Assembly: GCF_900108345.1 (NCBI RefSeq)
Contig: NZ_FNVV01000013.1
Coordinates: 780,944 to 844,943, forward strand
Source: Bacteroides ndongoniae
GTDB taxonomy: Bacteria > Bacteroidota > Bacteroidia > Bacteroidales > Bacteroidaceae
Direction: 5' to 3'
DNA length: 64,000 bases
Position numbers and translations under genes: made by a program. How positions within the stretch are numbered: position 1 is the first letter of the stretch; every line of letters begins with the position of its first letter. The notes beneath the pieces are model-generated. The model made no database searches, had not been told where the DNA came from, and worked only from the letters and a program-made list of their open reading frames with translations. Of this stretch, positions 1 through 8,431 are shown piece after piece.

Positions 1-3000
1 GGCGGCGTGAACCTGCCCTACATGGAGTCGCTTTGTGATTTGCCGCAGGCGGAGATACTCGAAGCCCTGAAAGGACGAGTGTTCTACAATCCGCTGGAGA
101 ATAGCTATGAGATTGCCGACCGCTTCATCGCCGGAAACGTGGTGCAGAAAGTCGCCGACGTGGAAAATTGGGTGAATAGTCATGAGGGACACGAAATGCT
201 GCCGCAGGCGAAAGAGGCGCTTGAAACCCTGAAAGATGCCGTGCCCGAACAAATCCCCTTCGAGGACTTGGACTTCAACTTCGGGGAGCGTTGGATACCC
301 ACGGGAGTGTATGCCGCCTACATGAGCCGCCTGTTCGATACGGAGGTGCGGATAACCTATTCGGAAAACATCGACGAGTATGCGGTGGCGTGCAGCCACA
401 AGACGATGAAAATCACGGACGAGTTTCTGGTGAAAGGCTATTACCGCCACTACGACGGCATGAACCTCCTGAAGCACGCCCTGCACAACACCTGCCCGGA
501 CATGATGAAAAGCATCGGCAAGGACGAGCACGGCAATGACATCAAGGTGCGCGACAGCGAGGGCATACAGCTTGCCAATGCGAAGATTGATGAAATTCGC
601 AACGGCTTCACCGAATGGCTGGAGGAACAGTCGCCGGAGTTCAAGAAACGGCTGACGGACATGTACAACAACAAGTTCAACTGCTTCGTGCGCCCGAAGT
701 ACGACGGCTCGCACCAGAAGTTCCCGGACTTGGACCTGAAAGGCTTGGGGATAAAGGACTTGTATCCTTCGCAGAAGGACTGCGTATGGATGCTGAAATT
801 GAACATCGGCGGTATCGCCGACCAGGAAGTGGGCGGCGGCAAGACGCTGATAATGTGTGTCGCATCCTATGAGATGAAGCGTCTGGGGCTGGTTCACAAG
901 CCGATGATTATCGGGCTGAAAGCCAACGTGCGCGAGATTGCCGAGACCTACCGCAAGGCTTATCCCAACGCGAAAATACTCTATGCCTCGGAAAAAGACT
1001 TTACGGCAGCCAACCGTGTGCGCTTCTTCAACGACATCAAGAACAACGACTGGGATTGCATCATCATGTCGCACGACCAGTTCTGCAAGATACCGCAGTC
1101 GCCGGAGTTGCAGCAGCGCATCTTGCAGGAAGAGCTGGACTCGGTGGAGGAAAACCTCGAAGTGCTGCGCAATCAGGGCAAGGACGTGTCACGCGCCATG
1201 CTGAGGGGGCTGGAGAAAAGAAAAATCAACCTTCAGGCGAAGCTCGAAAAGGTGGAACACGCCATCAAGTCACGCACGGACGATGTGGTGGACTTCAAGC
1301 AGATGGGCATCGACCACCTCTTTGTCGATGAGAGCCACCAGTTCAAGAACCTGACGTTCAACACGCGCCATGACCGTGTGGCGGGGCTGGGCAACTCCGA
1401 AGGAAGCCAGAAGGCGTTGAACCTGCTGTTCGCCATCCGCACCATACAGGAGAGGACGGGCAGGGACTTGGGGGCGACGTTCCTGTCTGGCACGACCATC
1501 AGCAACTCGCTGACGGAACTGTACCTGCTGTTCAAATACCTGCGCCCGAAGGCGCTGGAGAAACAGGACATCCGCTGCTTCGACGCATGGGCGGCGATAT
1601 TCGCCAAAAAGACCACCGACTTCGAGTTCAACGTGACGAACAACATCGTGCAGAAGGAACGCTTCCGCTATTTCATCAAGGTGCCGGAGCTGGCGGCGTT
1701 CTACAACGAGATAACCGACTACCGCACGGCGGAGGACATTGGCGTGGACCGTCCGAAGAAGAACGAGATACTGCACCACATACCGCCCACCCCGGACCAA
1801 GAGGTGTTTATCGGGAAGCTGATGCAGTTCGCCAAGTCGGGAGATGCGACGATATTGGGCAGACCGCCGCTCTCGGAAACGGAGGAGAAGGCGAAGATGC
1901 TCATCGCCACGGACTACGCACGGAAGATGGCGCTGGATATGCGCATGATTGACCCGAATTACGAAGACCACCCCGACAACAAGGCAAGCCATTGCGCCAA
2001 GATGATAGCGGAATACTACCGCAAATACGACGCGCACAAAGGCACGCAGTTCGTCTTTTCGGATTTGGGCACGTATCAGCCCGGTGGCGGCTGGAGCGTG
2101 TACACCGAAATCAAACGCAAGCTGGTGGAGGACTACGGCATTCCCGCAAGCGAAATCCGCTTTATTCAGGAGTGCAAGAACGAGAAGGCACGGAAGGCGG
2201 TGATAGAGGCGATGAACAGCGGTTATGTGCGTGTGTTGTTCGGCTCGACGAGTATGCTCGGCACGGGAGTAAATGCCCAAAGGAGGGCGGTGGCCATCCA
2301 TCACCTCGACACGCCGTGGCGCCCGTCCGACCTCGCCCAGCGTGACGGACGGGCAGTGCGGAAAGGCAACGAGATTGCCAAGCTGTATGCGGATAATAAG
2401 GTGGATGTCATTATCTATGCGGTGGAGAAGTCGCTGGACAGCTACAAGTTCAACCTGCTGCATTGCAAGCAGACGTTCATCTCGCAGTTGAAAAGCGGCA
2501 CGTTGGGCGCACGAACCATCGACGAGGGGGCGATGGACGAGAAGTCGGGCATGAACTTTTCGGAGTACATGGCGATACTCTCCGGCAACACGGACTTGCT
2601 GGACAAGGCGAAGCTCGAAAAGAAAATCGCCTCGCTGGAGGGCGAACGCAAATCGTTCCACAAGGGCAAGCGGGATTCGGAGTTGAAATTGGAGAGCAAG
2701 ACCTCGGCGCTTAGGAACAACCAAGCGGTCATCGCCGGCATGACGGAGGACTGGGAGAAGTTTACCGCCGCCGTACAGACTGACAAGGAGGGCAACCGGC
2801 TCAATCCCATCAAGATTGACGGGCTGGACACCACCGACGAGAAGGCCATCGGCAAGCGGTTACAGGAGATAGCGAAGAACGCCACGACGGGAGGACAGTA
2901 CAAGCGCGTGGGCGAATTGTATGGCTTCCCCATCGAGGTGGTCAGCGAAAAGACACTCAAAGACGGGCTGGAGTTCTGCGACAACCGCTTTGTGGTGGCA

Positions 3001-3426
3001 GGCAACTACAGGTACAGCTACAACAACGGGCATCTGGCGATGGCGGATACCCATGCCGCCGCCGTGAACTTCCTGAACGCGCTGGAGAAGATACCCTCGG
3101 TCATCGACCAGTACAAGGCGAAAAAAGAAGTGCTGGAGCAAGAGATACCGCAGTTGCGGGAGATAGCGGGCAAGACATGGAAGAAAGAGGATGAATTGAA
3201 GCAACTGAAATCCGAACTTGCCGCCCTTGACCGCAAGATACAGCTGGAGCTGGCACCCAAGCAAGAGGAAACGCCCGGTCAGGGGCAGGAACAAGGCGGT
3301 CAGACAATGCCGAAAGCGGAACATGTGCCGAAGCCGGACGATGCAGCGCATGACTATATCCGCAGCCATGTCATCATAGGCAGTCCGGGGATAGAACACA
3401 GGGAATACCGGGGAGTGAAGCTGTAA
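1..3426 (+). CDS. SNF2-type DNA helicase of a CTnDOT-like element, 5' partial
   Basis: The reading frame is open from the first base, so the gene starts upstream and only the C-terminal ~1140 residues are seen. Numbering from the GTG at 7: Walker A GGGKT at 276-280, a DESH box (Walker B/DEAH-like) at 441-444, and helicase motif [12 protein letters not shown] from 778. This order is that of SF2/SNF2 helicases. In CTnDOT-type elements such a helicase half is usually fused to an N-6 adenine methylase half, which would lie outside the window; that is inference. The C-terminus (from about 850) is charged and coiled-coil-like. It is followed by a strong terminator at 3457, so it ends its transcription unit. 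The role is probably DNA processing or protection of the element. Confidence 0.85.
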   Translation, partial: GGVNLPYMESLCDLPQAEILEALKGRVFYNPLENSYEIADRFIAGNVVQKVADVENWVNSHEGHEMLPQAKEALETLKDAVPEQIPFEDLDFNFGERWIPTGVYAAYMSRLFDTEVRITYSENIDEYAVACSHKTMKITDEFLVKGYYRHYDGMNLLKHALHNTCPDMMKSIGKDEHGNDIKVRDSEGIQLANAKIDEIRNGFTEWLEEQSPEFKKRLTDMYNNKFNCFVRPKYDGSHQKFPDLDLKGLGIKDLYPSQKDCVWMLKLNIGGIADQEVGGGKTLIMCVASYEMKRLGLVHKPMIIGLKANVREIAETYRKAYPNAKILYASEKDFTAANRVRFFNDIKNNDWDCIIMSHDQFCKIPQSPELQQRILQEELDSVEENLEVLRNQGKDVSRAMLRGLEKRKINLQAKLEKVEHAIKSRTDDVVDFKQMGIDHLFVDESHQFKNLTFNTRHDRVAGLGNSEGSQKALNLLFAIRTIQERTGRDLGATFLSGTTISNSLTELYLLFKYLRPKALEKQDIRCFDAWAAIFAKKTTDFEFNVTNNIVQKERFRYFIKVPELAAFYNEITDYRTAEDIGVDRPKKNEILHHIPPTPDQEVFIGKLMQFAKSGDATILGRPPLSETEEKAKMLIATDYARKMALDMRMIDPNYEDHPDNKASHCAKMIAEYYRKYDAHKGTQFVFSDLGTYQPGGGWSVYTEIKRKLVEDYGIPASEIRFIQECKNEKARKAVIEAMNSGYVRVLFGSTSMLGTGVNAQRRAVAIHHLDTPWRPSDLAQRDGRAVRKGNEIAKLYADNKVDVIIYAVEKSLDSYKFNLLHCKQTFISQLKSGTLGARTIDEGAMDEKSGMNFSEYMAILSGNTDLLDKAKLEKKIASLEGERKSFHKGKRDSELKLESKTSALRNNQAVIAGMTEDWEKFTAAVQTDKEGNRLNPIKIDGLDTTDEKAIGKRLQEIAKNATTGGQYKRVGELYGFPIEVVSEKTLKDGLEFCDNRFVVAGNYRYSYNNGHLAMADTHAAAVNFLNALEKIPSVIDQYKAKKEVLEQEIPQLREIAGKTWKKEDELKQLKSELAALDRKIQLELAPKQEETPGQGQEQGGQTMPKAEHVPKPDDAAHDYIRSHVIIGSPGIEHREYRGVKL

Positions 3427-3456
3427 GCGGAAGCCGGGAAAGGCGGTGTACCCCTG

Positions 3457-3497
3457 ACGGGAGTGTAGCAATTTATATTTGACACACTCCCGTTTTT
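3457..3497 (+). terminator. Intrinsic terminator after the helicase gene
   Basis: Perfect 10-bp arms ACGGGAGTGT (3457-3466) and ACACTCCCGT (3484-3493) flank a 17-nt AT-rich loop and are followed by a T run. It lies 30 nt after the helicase stop codon. Confidence 0.8.
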
Positions 3498-3631
3498 AAT
3501 TTTTTATGATAGCGCTCTAAGGATTTGTCCGCCTGAGCATTCTTGCCCGTCTTGCGCGGGGTATTATAAGAAAAATCTGTGAGACCAGCAAAAAAACGGC
3601 TGTTTTTTCTTCTGTTTTCAATGGAATTGTT

Positions 3632-3639
3632 TAACTTTG
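3632..3639 (+). promoter_or_regulatory. Bacteroides-type -7 box TAACTTTG, candidate promoter of the recombinase/cassette array
   Basis: The box fits the TAnnTTTG consensus; T-rich sequence lies about 20 nt upstream but there is no clean -33 TTTG. It is about 390 nt upstream of the recombinase start, giving a long leader with two strong hairpins. The 595-nt gap 3427-4021 otherwise holds one doubtful frame (3712-4041, 109 codons) with no recognisable family. I do not call it a gene. Confidence 0.5.
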
Positions 3640-3901
3640 GAGCGGTATAGGGGCTGTGCGCCCCCAAATTGAATGCGATGAACAGGATTAATTTTAATAG
3701 GAAAGCATATCATGGCAAGAGAAACGACGACATACAAGGGAGCAGCCGTATCCGTCCCGCCGGGGACGGACTTCTACCGCGTGCCGTTTCCTGCTGCGGA
3801 TTTTCTCCAAGAAACCGGTTCTGACCATCCGCATCGCTGCCCCCTATCCATATCCCATTGCCCTCTTCCTTCTCAAAAGCAAAGCGGAGGAAAAGCCATG
3901 T

Positions 3902-3991
3902 CCGGCGGTATTCACTCAACGGGTTTCCCGTGCCTGAATGCCGCCGGATGTTGTTATGTGCCGGGCAAGGGAATCCCATGCGGAGGCATGG
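3902..3991. repeat. Two strong hairpins in the leader of the recombinase gene
   Basis: Hairpin 1 has 13-nt arms CCGGCGGTATTCA (3902-3914) and TGAATGCCGCCGG (3935-3947), 12 of 13 pairing, with a nested ACGGG/CCCGT stem. Hairpin 2 has arms CCATGC (3976-3981) and GCATGG (3986-3991) with a GGAG loop. They sit 30-120 nt before the recombinase start codon. They could control its expression or act as a folded recombination or regulatory site. Confidence 0.6.
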
Positions 3992-4021
3992 CTTCCGGAC
4001 AACCATTAAAAGCGGTTCATT

Positions 4022-5137
4022 ATGGAAATATATCAGAATAAACCCCGAATAAAACTTTCGCCGACCGTCCGGCACGGCAGGAAGTTCATCGAAGTCAGCT
4101 TCGACCACGACGGCCTGCGCCTGCCGCTGTCGAAGGAGGAAGGTGTGCAGCTTGTCGGCGGCAGGGCTTATCTGCCGGAAGAGAGCTTCGTGCTTGCGGA
4201 GTTCTTCGACCGCTATGTGAAGATGGCGTTCATCGACTACTCCGCCATAAAGGGCTACACGCCCCGGAAAGAGGAGGACAGCCGTCCGCCGCTGCCCGCC
4301 GGCTATCTGGAAAAACTCCGTCAGGTGCGATACAGCGACCACACGGTACGGGTATATACCGGTTACTTCCGGGATTTTCAGGAGCATTTCAGGGAACGGG
4401 AGGTAAAGGCCATCACGTCCGACGAGATAAACGGCTACCTGCTGTATCTCATCCGTGAGCGGAACATATCCTCGTGCCAGCAGAACCAGCGCATCAACGC
4501 CATCAAGTTCTACTACGAGAAAGTGCTCGGCCAGGAACGGCGGTGCTACAAGGTGAACCGTGCCAAGCGCGAGAAGACCCTGCCCGACGTGCTGAGCAAG
4601 GAGGAAATCAAGCGGATACTCGATGTGGCGGCGAAAGACCTGCGTTTCTTCTGCATGTTCTCCATCCTCTACTCCGCCGGCCTGCGCATCAGCGAACTGC
4701 TGGAACTGAAGCCCGGCGACATCAACGAGTCCCGCAACCTGATACGGGTGCGGCAGGGCAAGGGCAAGAAAGACCGCTACACGCTGCTGTCGAGGCCGCT
4801 GATGAAGAAGCTGACGGAATACAACCGTCTGTATAAGCCGAAAGTGTGGCTCTTCGAGCGCAGGCCGGGCGAACCCTTTACGGAAAGCATCGTGTCGAAA
4901 CGGCTGAAAGCCGCCGCACAGGAGGCGGGCATCACGAAACGGATTTATCCGCACCTGCTGCGCCACTCCTTTGCCACACATCTGCTGGAGCAAGGGACGG
5001 ACATCAAGATTGTGAAGGAGCTGATGGGACATAACAACATCAAGACAACGGAGCGGTATGTCCACATCGCCGACACCTATAAGAGCAATATCAAAAGCCC
5101 GTTGGACGACTTAATAATGGAGGACAACGAGGTCTGA
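4022..5137 (+). CDS. XerC/D-like tyrosine recombinase heading an integron-like cassette array
   Basis: This 371-residue site-specific recombinase has an N-terminal SAM-like core-binding domain (about 95-180) and a C-terminal catalytic domain. The visible catalytic set is R222 (SAGLRISEL), a lysine in GKGKKDR (K247), H311 and R314 (HLLRHSF), H337 (MGHNN) and Y346 (ERYVHI). The C-terminal tail contains SPLDDL, similar to the SPLD tail I recall for integron integrases. The large insertion that IntI proteins carry between the lysine region and the HxxR box is absent here. The gene reads in the same direction as the cassettes and ends 9 nt before the first attachment-like site. It probably recombines the TAAC/RTTA sites. 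It resembles the recombinase of rAID-1 loci as I remember them. Confidence 0.85.
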   Translation: MEIYQNKPRIKLSPTVRHGRKFIEVSFDHDGLRLPLSKEEGVQLVGGRAYLPEESFVLAEFFDRYVKMAFIDYSAIKGYTPRKEEDSRPPLPAGYLEKLRQVRYSDHTVRVYTGYFRDFQEHFREREVKAITSDEINGYLLYLIRERNISSCQQNQRINAIKFYYEKVLGQERRCYKVNRAKREKTLPDVLSKEEIKRILDVAAKDLRFFCMFSILYSAGLRISELLELKPGDINESRNLIRVRQGKGKKDRYTLLSRPLMKKLTEYNRLYKPKVWLFERRPGEPFTESIVSKRLKAAAQEAGITKRIYPHLLRHSFATHLLEQGTDIKIVKELMGHNNIKTTERYVHIADTYKSNIKSPLDDLIMEDNEV

Positions 5138-5145
5138 TACTTAGA

Positions 5146-5187
5146 AAAAATAACAGCCAAATCGGCTGATAGCATAACATTAGTGTT
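5146..5187 (+). other. attI-like primary site next to the recombinase gene
   Basis: TAAC at 5151 is followed by an inner stem CAGCC/GGCTG and by the right core ATTAGTG (from 5179), the same A/G-TTA core seen at all later sites. It begins 9 nt after the recombinase stop. It is shorter than the downstream sites, as an attI-like first site could be. Its right core starts cassette 1. Confidence 0.6.
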
Positions 5188-5191
5188 TAAT

Positions 5192-5530
5192 ATGATGAAT
5201 GAAAAATTAAAAGATAAAGTCGTTGCTATTGAATTGGCAGGAAATAATATATTGCTTGTCAATGATAATGATAATTTTAAAAATGAACTTATATGTCTTG
5301 GATTTGAAAAAGTAGAACCATATTATTCTATTTCTATTCCTACTGATGATGTTGAAAAGCGTGCAGCTCTTTTTCAAATGTTAATGGAAATTGGAACATT
5401 ATTTTCCGATGACAAGGATTGGTCGCCCTCTGAAATAGTTAGATATTACCGTGATATAGGTTTAATAAAAGGTGATTATCTTAGGATAGCATGGAGAAAT
5501 AAACAAGATTTTGATATTACTACTGAATAA
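5192..5530 (+). CDS. Cassette 1: small AT-rich protein, candidate immunity protein
   Basis: A 112-residue acidic cytoplasmic protein with no signal peptide or membrane segment; I do not recognise its family. The ATG at 5192 is preferred over a GTG at 5183 that lies inside the recombination core. It is AT-rich, unlike the GC-rich helicase and recombinase upstream. It is the only gene of its cassette, which begins TTAGTGTTT (5180) and ends with the exact inverted complement AAACACTAA (5552). By its position among immunity-family genes it may be an orphan immunity protein; that is inference from context only. Confidence 0.65.
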   Translation: MMNEKLKDKVVAIELAGNNILLVNDNDNFKNELICLGFEKVEPYYSISIPTDDVEKRAALFQMLMEIGTLFSDDKDWSPSEIVRYYRDIGLIKGDYLRIAWRNKQDFDITTE

Positions 5531-5551
5531 ATTCTTAAAATTGCAAGGAAT

Positions 5552-5612
5552 AAACACTAACACGCACCTCAATCGCCTTAAAATGGCGATTAGCTGCAAC
5601 CCATTATCTGCC
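5552..5612 (+). other. attC-like site 1 (end of cassette 1, start of cassette 2)
   Basis: Left core AAACACTAAC (5552-5561), right core CATTATCTGCC (5602-5612), and an inner perfect 7-bp stem AATCGCC/GGCGATT with a TTAAAAT loop. The left core mirrors the start of cassette 1 and the right core mirrors the end of cassette 2 (GGCAGATAAC at 6469). Confidence 0.8.
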
Positions 5613-5631
5613 AAATAGAAAAATATAGAAT

Positions 5632-6477
5632 ATGGATGGATTGGTTAAATATGGGAATGTCGAGATTCAACTACCGGATGAAAATCTTGCATGTTTTTGT
5701 ATATTTCAAGACTTGACAAAACTTTTCGGTGTTGATTTTCAATCGGAGGCTATAGCTTTATTGAAAAGCGAATTGGAAAATCATACAGATTTGAAACCTA
5801 AACCTTGTATAGATTTTGAATCTGACTATGCGGACATTTCAAGTCGAAGTGCAAATACAATCTTTTTGGTGGCAGGTATTATAAATGATCTGGTGCAAAA
5901 GGAAGAAAAAATAGAAGTTTCCGATACTGATAGGCAAAAGGTCTTCAAAAAATTAAAAGAATGGAAGCGTCCCCGTCCTGCAAAATGGAAAGTTGGGGAT
6001 GTCTTCAGCTTAAAACTGAAGGACAACACATTTATGTTTGGGCAAATTATTGGGACGCATTTAACACCTAAATCTCCGACTTGCGCTATTTTTGAGATTA
6101 AATGTGCTACAGAGGATGTTTTGTTTGATGAATTGAAAGGAAGCAGAGTTATTTCCATTCAAAACACTACAGGAGAATGCCTGAATAACAAGACATTCAA
6201 AGTCCTTTTTAATGCGGAACCTCTTGCTGACGTAAAGCAAGTAAATAAAAACAAGTCAACCGGAGATGCCAACTTGTTATGTTTATGTAATGCTTACTAC
6301 GGTTTAGAGCCATGGAATATTTTGTATGAAGATACATATTATGACAAGATGTTGCTAAAAGGTATAGATCGTCCTCAAAGAGTTATATTATTGGATAAAG
6401 AAGCCCGAAACAAATACCGTTTAGAACATTTCGGGATCAACGAAAATAATGAGTATGTAAATAATAATGGCAGATAA
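5632..6477 (+). CDS. Cassette 2: Imm26-like immunity protein
   Basis: A 281-residue cytoplasmic protein. Residues from about 118 (KWKVGDVFSLKLKD, then a GQIIGTH segment) resemble the Imm26 family of polymorphic-toxin immunity proteins, whose members carry this K/R-x-VGD-hF opening. The N-terminal ~115 residues are a separate predominantly helical part I do not recognise. Immunity proteins bind and neutralise a cognate toxin delivered by a competitor. No toxin gene is present, so this would protect against toxins of other strains. The stop codon lies inside the left core of the next attC-like site, a tight packing typical of cassettes. The family call is from motif memory. Confidence 0.65.
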   Translation: MDGLVKYGNVEIQLPDENLACFCIFQDLTKLFGVDFQSEAIALLKSELENHTDLKPKPCIDFESDYADISSRSANTIFLVAGIINDLVQKEEKIEVSDTDRQKVFKKLKEWKRPRPAKWKVGDVFSLKLKDNTFMFGQIIGTHLTPKSPTCAIFEIKCATEDVLFDELKGSRVISIQNTTGECLNNKTFKVLFNAEPLADVKQVNKNKSTGDANLLCLCNAYYGLEPWNILYEDTYYDKMLLKGIDRPQRVILLDKEARNKYRLEHFGINENNEYVNNNGR

Positions 6478-6526
6478 CAAACAGCAAACCGACTGAATAA
6501 GCGGAAGGCTGCCAAACATTAGCAAC
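6469..6526 (+). other. attC-like site 2 (end of cassette 2, start of cassette 3)
   Basis: Left core GGCAGATAAC (6469-6478) contains the stop codon of cassette 2. The right core is CATTAGCAAC (6517-6526). An imperfect inner pairing involves CAGC and GGCTG. The left core is the exact complement of the cassette 2 start TTATCTGCC (5604). Confidence 0.8.
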
Positions 6527-6545
6527 TAATTAAGCTAAATGAAAT

Positions 6546-6950
6546 ATGGAAATAAATTTTATAGCAAATGAAATAGTATATGAAGTGACAGAATACAACT
6601 CATATTTAGTTGGTTTTGCTGATGATAAGAATGAACCCAAAGAATATGTAATTGTCGAAAGAGCATTAGAATTTGATGAACAAGATATTAAATTAGGTAT
6701 GGACTCATATTATTTTGAGTATTCAGACCAATCTAATTCTGGATATGGATTATGCGGCAAAGTCATTTTACGTCAAAATGGGATTGTCTTTTCGGCAAAA
6801 CATAAATGTATGGATGATATTACTTCAATAACTGTGTCATATGATGAAAATATAATTGAAGATGTAAATGAGTATAGAAAAATGCTTTCAAATATCTTTG
6901 GAGATATTTTGATTATTGAACAAGTTGCTAACAAACAGATGAAACCTTAA
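6546..6950 (+). CDS. Cassette 3: Imm10-like immunity protein
   Basis: A 134-residue acidic, AT-rich protein. The sequence EFDEQDIKLGMDSYYFEY followed by QSNSGYG resembles the Imm10 family, as I recall its DEQD..GMD.YY...Q..SGYG pattern. There is no signal or membrane segment. The last nine codons overlap the left core of the following attC-like site, so the recombination site supplies the end of the protein. No cognate toxin gene is nearby. Expected role: binding and inhibition of an incoming effector. The family assignment is moderate. Confidence 0.65.
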   Translation: MEINFIANEIVYEVTEYNSYLVGFADDKNEPKEYVIVERALEFDEQDIKLGMDSYYFEYSDQSNSGYGLCGKVILRQNGIVFSAKHKCMDDITSITVSYDENIIEDVNEYRKMLSNIFGDILIIEQVANKQMKP

Positions 6951-6982
6951 GGTAAGTGGTTTATCTGCCAAACATTAGCTGC
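6924..6982 (+). other. attC-like site 3 (end of cassette 3, start of cassette 4)
   Basis: Left core GTTGCTAAC (6924-6932), right core CATTAGCTGC (6973-6982), outer stem CAGAT/ATCTG inside the cores. It overlaps the 3' end of the cassette 3 coding sequence. The left core exactly mirrors the cassette 3 start TTAGCAAC. Confidence 0.8.
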
Positions 6983-7003
6983 AAAACAAAAAGTAAAAAT
7001 AGT

Positions 7004-7618
7004 ATGGAAGAAGTAAAAAACATGACAGGATGGAATGCAATAACAGACACATTCCTAAAACTATATCCAAAGCAAACGGAACCACTACATTTCGCTCCAT
7101 TGTTTTCATACAGACTTGGAGGAGATCCGTTAGATAATATAAATGTGTATGAAAGTGACGATTTCTTTCATTTTGTATCTTACGGATTGTCTGAACTTTA
7201 TGAAAAAGAATCCGAAGATAAGGAATATAGCGGTTACGGTTTTGAATTTACTTTGAAATTAAAAAAATCGTCTTTGAACAATGTCCAAAATGAGTTAGAA
7301 TGTGTTTGTGGCATCTTACAATCCTTGGCAGGAGAAACGTTCTCAAATGGTTCTATATTCCAACCTTTTGAATATATCTATACTGGTCAAACGAATGGAA
7401 TTGACTCAGAAGGATTGTCTGAATTAACAGGTTTCGTTACCATTCTTGATGAAGCTGGAGAAATTACAACCCCAAATGGAAAACTCCAATTTGTCCAGTT
7501 GGTTGGTGTAACTAATAATGAACTTCAACAAATAATGGACAAACGATTAACTGTTCAAGAATTAATAACTCAATTAGGGCATTCCATAACTGATTATAAA
7601 AGAGGAAGTATAGTGTAA
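7004..7618 (+). CDS. Cassette 4: suppressor-of-fused (SUFU) domain immunity-type protein
   Basis: A protein of about 204 residues with features of the SUFU superfamily: GWNAITDTFLKLYP near the start, then LGGDPLDNINVY, HFVSYGLSELYEKE and SGYGFEFTLKL. Bacterial SUFU proteins are a recognised immunity superfamily of polymorphic-toxin and contact-dependent systems. ATG 7004 is preferred because the earlier in-frame start (6956) would translate through the attC-like site. The cassette starts TTAGCTGC and ends GCAGCTAAC, perfectly matched. No toxin is linked to it. This is the clearest family call of the array. Confidence 0.8.
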   Translation: MEEVKNMTGWNAITDTFLKLYPKQTEPLHFAPLFSYRLGGDPLDNINVYESDDFFHFVSYGLSELYEKESEDKEYSGYGFEFTLKLKKSSLNNVQNELECVCGILQSLAGETFSNGSIFQPFEYIYTGQTNGIDSEGLSELTGFVTILDEAGEITTPNGKLQFVQLVGVTNNELQQIMDKRLTVQELITQLGHSITDYKRGSIV

Positions 7619-7621
7619 CAA

Positions 7622-7677
7622 GCAGCTAACAAGCACCTGTGCCACCTAACGGCGGCAAGCTGCATACCATTATCTGC
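7622..7677 (+). other. attC-like site 4 (end of cassette 4, start of cassette 5)
   Basis: Left core GCAGCTAAC (7622-7630), right core CATTATCTGC (7668-7677), inner stem GCCACC/GGCGGC with a TAAC loop and one mismatch. It starts 4 nt after the preceding stop codon. Confidence 0.8.
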
Positions 7678-7694
7678 TTAGAAGCTAATACAAT

Positions 7695-8363
7695 ATGAGC
7701 ATGAAATATTATCCAAAAGGATGGCATATTTACAATTTCTTGGTTACACCGCAAGAATTGAAAGACATTTTGCGAGGGTTTCACATTGTGGAACACTGCA
7801 GGAGAGTACCTGCGGATTATATAGAAAGCAACTTTGCAGATTTTGTAAGGGATTACGAAAATTTTTACCGTTTACTAACGTCCGGTGAAAGAATCGATCA
7901 TATTATACTCAACAATTTGCTCAAAGGCTTTTCGAATAATCTAAGTAAGTGTGCCTATGGAGCTCCCTTTCAAGATTCAAATGATAAATTATGGTATAAA
8001 ACAATGGATTTCAGTGAGCCTTGTGTTGGGTTTAATATATTTGCTCTATACCTTGACAAAGAACGTAAGTTACAAACCAAATTCAGTTACATAAATTCCC
8101 CGGAGAATATCATGGGGGTTCAATTACAATATCCTAAGAAAATATATTCAACAGAGGAAAATAGAGAAATACTATGTGATGAGTTGGAAAATTATAATGA
8201 TGTGTACCAAGTGGTGGTAGAAAGGATTAAGCAATTATGCAGAAATCTGACGATTACGATAGGTGAAAATGTGCATAGAACTAAGATAAAGATAAGTCCT
8301 ACTGCATCAAAAGATATTGAAGGAAGTCATTTTATAAAAGAATTTAATTGTATTATAAAATAA
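7695..8363 (+). CDS. Cassette 5: unknown cytoplasmic protein, candidate immunity protein
   Basis: A 222-residue protein without signal peptide or membrane helices, and no family I can name. It is AT-rich like its neighbours and begins 18 nt after a recombination core. Its start (TTATCTGC) and end (GCGCATAAC) match less well than in the other cassettes, so one end may have been exchanged. Its position between a SUFU-like gene and another orphan gene suggests an immunity role, which is inference only. Confidence 0.6.
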   Translation: MSMKYYPKGWHIYNFLVTPQELKDILRGFHIVEHCRRVPADYIESNFADFVRDYENFYRLLTSGERIDHIILNNLLKGFSNNLSKCAYGAPFQDSNDKLWYKTMDFSEPCVGFNIFALYLDKERKLQTKFSYINSPENIMGVQLQYPKKIYSTEENREILCDELENYNDVYQVVVERIKQLCRNLTITIGENVHRTKIKISPTASKDIEGSHFIKEFNCIIK

Positions 8364-8364
8364 A

Positions 8365-8423
8365 GCGCATAACAAGCGGATGAATCGCCTATAATGGTCG
8401 ATTACCCGCTGAACATTATAAGC
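8365..8423 (+). other. attC-like site 5 (end of cassette 5, start of cassette 6)
   Basis: Left core GCGCATAAC (8365-8373), right core CATTATAAGC (8414-8423). The inner stem AGCGG...ATCG pairs with CGAT..CCCGCT, giving the best folded structure of the series. Confidence 0.8.
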
Positions 8424-8431
8424 AGAAAACA

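Noticed and set aside
1270..2724. 484-codon minus-strand frame inside the helicase gene
   Set aside because: Exact shadow of a GC-rich gene: Arg/Leu/Val/His-rich translation without domains.
3712..4041. 109-codon frame upstream of the recombinase
   Set aside because: Low-complexity Pro/Ser/His composition and no family. Most of it is occupied by the two strong hairpins, and it overlaps the recombinase start.
4022..5137. Recombinase as the integrase of the whole conjugative transposon
   Set aside because: It lies inside the element, directly before attC-like sites, rather than at an end; CTnDOT-type int genes are at the left end, outside this window.
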